DNA from: an uncultured Amphritea sp. | GTDB taxonomy: Bacteria; Pseudomonadota; Gammaproteobacteria; Pseudomonadales; Balneatricaceae | Direction of reading: 5' to 3' | DNA length: 64,000 nt | NCBI RefSeq assembly: GCF_937127095.1 | Contig: NZ_CAKZLP010000078.1 | Span: forward strand, 1-64,000 | In this document: positions 60,612 to 64,000 of the stretch, one piece after another | Position numbering within the stretch: position 1 is the stretch's first letter | Layout: each line of letters starts with the position of its first letter | The notes under the pieces: model-generated | Database searches by the model: none | What the model saw: only the letters and a program-made list of their open reading frames with translations | Told to the model about the DNA's origin: nothing | Program-made: the position numbers and the translations under genes

Positions 60612-60680
60612 TCTATTTAAAAGCTCGTACGTTAACCGTAAATGTCTGAGGAGTTAACGCCCGTTAACAATTGTAATCAC
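60612..60680 (-). promoter_or_regulatory. Fructokinase promoter: shared fructose-regulon architecture
   Basis: TCTATTTAAAAG (60612-60623) and CGTTAACAATTG (60662-60673) are identical to the frcB boxes and exactly 50 bases apart in both. GTTAAC also occurs at 60631 and 60653, giving three sites at 22- and 10-base steps on one DNA face. Confidence 0.6.
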
Positions 60681-60704
60681 GCATCACTGAATCAAGGATC
60701 TGGA

Positions 60705-62000
60705 CTATTGTCCGAAAATTTCACCACGACCGCGATAGGGCGCGGCATCCTGCAGCACTTCTTCTATCCGTAACAGGCGGTTGTATTTGGCGACCCGGTC
60801 GGAACGGCAGAGTGAGCCGGTTTTAATCTGACCGGCACAGGTGCCAACCGCCAGATCTGCGATAGTGGTATCTTCCGTTTCGCCGGAACGATGGGAGATC
60901 ACTGCACGATAACCCGCCGTCTGGGCCATACTGATGGCGTCCAGGGTTTCACTCAGGGTGCCGATCTGATTAAACTTGATCAGGATTGAGTTGCCGATCT
61001 TCTGATTGATACCGCGCTGAAGTATTTGGGTATTGGTGACAAAAAGATCATCACCTACCAGCTGAACTTCACTACCCAGTTTCTCTGTCAGGTAAGCCCA
61101 GCCTTCCCAGTCAGATTCATCCAGACCATCCTCAATTGATACAATCGGATAGTGTTGAGTCAGTTCGGCCAGGTAATCGCTGAAACCCTGTGAACTGAAT
61201 GACTTACCTTCGCCGCTGAGCTGATACTCGCCATCACGATAAAACTCAGACGCGGCACAGTCCAGTGCCAGAGTGAAGTCTGTTCCCAGTGAGTAGCCTG
61301 CCTGTTCAACCGCTTCACGAATCACGATCAGCGCTTCCTCGTTGCTTTGCAGGTCCGGCGCAAAACCACCCTCGTCGCCCACGGCGGTACTTAGCCCCCG
61401 CGCCTGAAGCACTTTTTTAAGTGAATGGAATACCTCAGCACCCATACGCAAGCCTTCACGGCAGGTGGGGGCAGAGACCGGCTGAATCATGAACTCCTGA
61501 ATATCAACCGTGTTGTCGGCATGCTCACCGCCATTGATGATGTTCATCATGGGAAGTGGCATGCTGAACACGCCCGGCTGCCCATAGAGAGAGGCGATGT
61601 GTGCATAGAGAGGGCGGTTCTGATCTGCTGCGGCTGCTTTTGCCGCGGCCAGAGAGACCGCTAGCGTCGCGTTGGCACCAAGGTTAGATTTGTTTTCGGT
61701 ATTGTCCATCTCAATCAGCGCCTGATCCAGCGCGCGCTGATTACGGGCGTCAAAACCTTTGAGCACAACCGCGATCTTTGAGTTGATATTATTAACAGCG
61801 GTTAGAACCCCTTTGCCGTTATAACGACTTTTATCGCCATCTCTCAGTTCCAGCGCTTCTCTTGATCCGGTGCTTGCCCCTGAGGGAGCGCAAGCGACTC
61901 CGGTCACGCCTGAGGCCAGTATCACTTCGGCTTCAACGGTTGGATTACCCCGTGAGTCGAGGATCTCCCGTGCAACTATCTTCTCGATGATACTGGTCAT
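60705..62000 (-). CDS. eno: Enolase
   Basis: A 431-residue enolase: ILDSRGNPTVEAEV, GASTGSREALELRD, metal ligands in LDCAASEF, SIEDGLDESDW and VGDDLFVTN, the catalytic lysine in ILIKFNQIGTLSET, and AVISHRSGETEDTTIADLAV. It interconverts 2-phosphoglycerate and phosphoenolpyruvate. It is not in the usual pyrG-eno context, so it may be a sugar-cluster copy; whether another eno exists cannot be seen here. Two AACGTATATATT repeats lie upstream. Confidence 0.95.
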   Translation of the reverse strand: MTSIIEKIVAREILDSRGNPTVEAEVILASGVTGVACAPSGASTGSREALELRDGDKSRYNGKGVLTAVNNINSKIAVVLKGFDARNQRALDQALIEMDNTENKSNLGANATLAVSLAAAKAAAADQNRPLYAHIASLYGQPGVFSMPLPMMNIINGGEHADNTVDIQEFMIQPVSAPTCREGLRMGAEVFHSLKKVLQARGLSTAVGDEGGFAPDLQSNEEALIVIREAVEQAGYSLGTDFTLALDCAASEFYRDGEYQLSGEGKSFSSQGFSDYLAELTQHYPIVSIEDGLDESDWEGWAYLTEKLGSEVQLVGDDLFVTNTQILQRGINQKIGNSILIKFNQIGTLSETLDAISMAQTAGYRAVISHRSGETEDTTIADLAVGTCAGQIKTGSLCRSDRVAKYNRLLRIEEVLQDAAPYRGRGEIFGQ

Positions 62001-62050
62001 GCTGATGGTCTCCTGGGGGTTATTTTCGTGAATAATTATTTTGTAAATAT

Positions 62051-62114
62051 AACGTATATATTATTAAAATTGAATTGATTTATTGATATTTATAGGTAAT
62101 AAAACGTATATATT
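62051..62114 (-). promoter_or_regulatory. Pair of AACGTATATATT direct repeats upstream of eno
   Basis: Two identical 12-base boxes at 62051-62062 and 62103-62114, 52 bases apart (about five helical turns), 50 to 115 bases before the eno start. They may be regulator sites or AT-rich UP-like elements. The rest of 62115-62402 has no recognised gene. Confidence 0.4.
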
Positions 62115-62402
62115 GCTGTTTATAGGCTTTGGCTCATGCTAAATACCGAACGGTTCTAATAAAACACACAGGTTTCTACGGATTTTCAGTCTGATCTCAT
62201 GTTTAGCGCATATCCTTTATAGGACGTCTCTTATCAGGTCATTGATCACTCTTTGCAAACGTCAGAGTTTGTAATGGTCTGTCAGTATCAATACTGCTTT
62301 AGGGGTCTGCCCGGGTCGGGCTCGCCGTGGTAGTGATGAGGGGCGTTTATCCGGGGGGACAGGCGGACTACCCTCCATATTCCGAATCTCGGGAGTCAGG
62401 TT

Positions 62403-62975
62403 ATGAATAAGTTTATTGCAGATCTGCTGATGCTGCCTTTATTGGTCATTATTCCATTGCAAACAACGGCTGCGGTAGGGCCGGAAAGTAAAATAAGTGA
62501 GCTGTACCAGGATCGTTTTTACCATCCGGTGGTACCGACGGTGCCGTTTTATGTGCATGCTGCTAACGGTAAAGGATCAAAAACTGTCTGGGTTAAAGTC
62601 CCTGATATTCGTTACTACCGTGATAACGACGGCGATCTGATGTTTTATGCAGGAAACACCGAGGTCTGTAGTGAGTTTTCTATCACCGGTAGTATTGGGG
62701 ACAGTGATCGTCGCTGCGTGTCATCTGAAACGGTGCCGCTCATCAGACCTGCAGAGTATAGCTATCAGTACTGCGTATTTCGCACGGATGGTGATTGTGG
62801 CCGATATATAAAATCGGACAGTGTGTATCCGCTTAAATATCAGATTCCCGTCGTTAAGCGAATGGCGGAGTCTGACAGTTTTAATTATGCCAACGTGGTG
62901 TTTACCAAGACCGTCAAACTGAGTCACTGTACTGAGTGTGAAGCGATGGGGTGGACGGTTCCCAAAGTGCATTAA
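62403..62975 (+). CDS. Secreted protein of unknown function
   Basis: A 190-residue protein with a signal peptide (MNKFIADLLMLPLLVIIPLQTTAA) and a mature region with six cysteines, including a closing CTECEAMGW. Repeated short beta-like segments (VPTVPFYVHAANGKG, WVKVPDIRYYRDNDGDLMFYAG) suggest a disulphide-bonded periplasmic or extracellular fold. GGAGT precedes the ATG. It lies between the enolase promoter and the second porin, on the opposite strand to both. No family is recognised. Confidence 0.65.
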   Translation: MNKFIADLLMLPLLVIIPLQTTAAVGPESKISELYQDRFYHPVVPTVPFYVHAANGKGSKTVWVKVPDIRYYRDNDGDLMFYAGNTEVCSEFSITGSIGDSDRRCVSSETVPLIRPAEYSYQYCVFRTDGDCGRYIKSDSVYPLKYQIPVVKRMAESDSFNYANVVFTKTVKLSHCTECEAMGWTVPKVH

Positions 62976-63064
62976 CAGCGGAAGACATCGCTGTGCTGAG
63001 GTAAAACTGTGTGGTGCGTGGGTCCGGAAGCCGTGAAGGGGGACAACGACCGGACCCATGCAGT

Positions 63065-64000
63065 TTAAGCGGGTTTAGAATGTGTAATTGAACCGTACCG
63101 GGCTGCGGTGGTTTCATCGTCCACAACATTTGATGCGCTAGAGTACGATCCGGCAAAAGTGACAGTTGCTTCCTGAATGCCAAACAGAGGCACTGAGTAA
63201 GCGACATAGGTGGTGGTCACATCCGGGTCAGGACCGGTTGCGTTATCCTCGTCAGAGCGAACGACACCGGCCCCGAAATTACCGTAGGTGACGTTGGCCG
63301 CATAGGAGTTCACTTTCTGATCGCTGTTGTCATCTTCCAGACGGGATGCAGAAATATTGACGTTTGCGCCGGACAGATCAAAATTTGCCGTTAATGCATA
63401 ACCGGTTTGGTCCACATTGCCGCCAGCGGTCAGGTCGTATTTAACACTCTCGAAGCCTGCGGTCAGGCTGAATCCATCGGTACTCCAGGTGACGGAGGGG
63501 CGATAACCTGATATTGCGGTGCCATTATCGCCGGCGGTATCGTCATCACCAAAAATAGTATCCAGTTCAAACTTCAGCCTATCAGAGGCTTTGAAGTGCA
63601 GGGCGATCTGGCCACCATCATCACCGGCAAAACCGCGCACTTTATTTGCCTCGTAAACCGATACACCGCCAGCATGGGCAACCAGCGTATCTTTACCCAG
63701 TGGGAACAGGTTGATCGCCTCGAAACGGCCTATCTGTGCATCCCAGCTGCTGTTGCCCAGTTGAATATAGGCATCACGTACCACTACTTTGTCATCACCA
63801 TCGGTTGTCAGACGCACGCCGCCTTTCGCGGCGACAAAGTAATCACCGTTTTCACGTTTTGAGGCGACATTCAGTTCGACAAAACCGTTCTGGTCGTAGG
63901 TGGTAGAGGTGGTTGCGGTATCAACCGCATCGGTATCGAGTTCAAGATTTGCATCAAACGAGAGCTGTGCCTGTGCGAAACTTGATAAAGTGCAGCCAAG
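63065..64000 (-). pseudogene. Second porin copy, 3' frameshift, cut by window edge
   Basis: Nearly identical to the porin at 58350 through the visible 311 codons, from LGCTLSSFAQAQLSFDANLE to VVDDETTAAR. The 58350 gene then has GCCCGGGTA, but this copy has GCCCGGTA, one G fewer (about 63100). The shift replaces the conserved VRFNYTF end with YGSITHSKPA. Adding one G restores VRFNYTF and a stop at once. Loss of the terminal phenylalanine should impair BamA-dependent insertion, so the copy is inactive, recently broken, or a sequencing error in a G-run. About a dozen N-terminal residues lie beyond the window. Confidence 0.75.

Noticed and set aside
1..64000. tRNA or rRNA genes
   Set aside because: No cloverleaf with GGTTCRA-type T-loop, nor any conserved rRNA segment, was noticed on either strand; a tRNAscan run would be decisive.

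Overview
The window reads as chromosomal DNA of a marine, heterotrophic gammaproteobacterium, most like an Oceanospirillales member such as Amphritea, Neptunomonas or Marinobacterium. This placement is inferred from protein style, TRAP and ABC transporters, a membrane urate oxidase, and short REP-like intergenic repeats; I could not run a search. Nearly all genes are dense and intact. The exceptions are decayed mobile or toxin-antitoxin relics at the left edge and near 15 kb, and a frameshifted porin copy at the right edge.

Region 1 (0.3-14.6 kb) is a glyoxylate-centred metabolic island. An IclR regulator (bhcR) diverges from bhcABCD, the four enzymes of the beta-hydroxyaspartate cycle, followed by a PA4872-type oxaloacetate decarboxylase and a convergent phosphoglycolate-phosphatase-like HAD enzyme. 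Next come a GlcG/HbpS protein, a RutR-like TetR regulator and a complete urate-to-glyoxylate pathway (puuD, uraH, uraD, puuE, alc, allA). The last purine step releases glyoxylate, the substrate of the bhc cycle, so purine carbon can flow to aspartate, oxaloacetate and pyruvate within one locus. Palindromic operators lie in front of both halves.

Region 2 (14.6-28 kb) is accessory and more AT-rich. It holds REP-like repeats, a dead Phd-ParE module, a 7TMR-DISM/GGDEF cyclase, and the most unusual locus of the window: a five-gene operon (18570-24815). Its first gene encodes a soluble Clp D2-like AAA+ domain fused to an FtsH-like AAA+ plus M41 zinc protease. It is followed by two paralogous YbjN-like small proteins, a two-helix membrane protein and a helical-repeat protein. 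The ycjX/ycjF stress pair converges on it.

Region 3 (28-37 kb) is transport: a universal stress protein with an AGCS sodium symporter, an AraC regulator, and a complete branched-chain-amino-acid-type ABC operon with a divergent LysR regulator.

Region 4 (37-48.7 kb and 58.2-64 kb) is sugar metabolism, mainly fructose: pgi with VOC and SemiSWEET genes, a response regulator/hybrid kinase/periplasmic binding protein trio, a HigBA-like toxin-antitoxin pair, frcBCA with a shikimate-dehydrogenase-like gene, a porin, fructokinase, enolase and a second porin copy. The promoters of frcB, the porin and fructokinase share one architecture with identical spacing, and pgi has a weaker version. This points to a single fructose regulon.

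Region 5 (48.9-57.8 kb) is a LysR-controlled TRAP transporter/HMG-CoA-lyase/CoA-transferase cassette bounded by 32-bp direct repeats, followed by tdh-kbl for threonine breakdown to glycine and acetyl-CoA. That glycine is also a co-substrate of the bhc aldolase.
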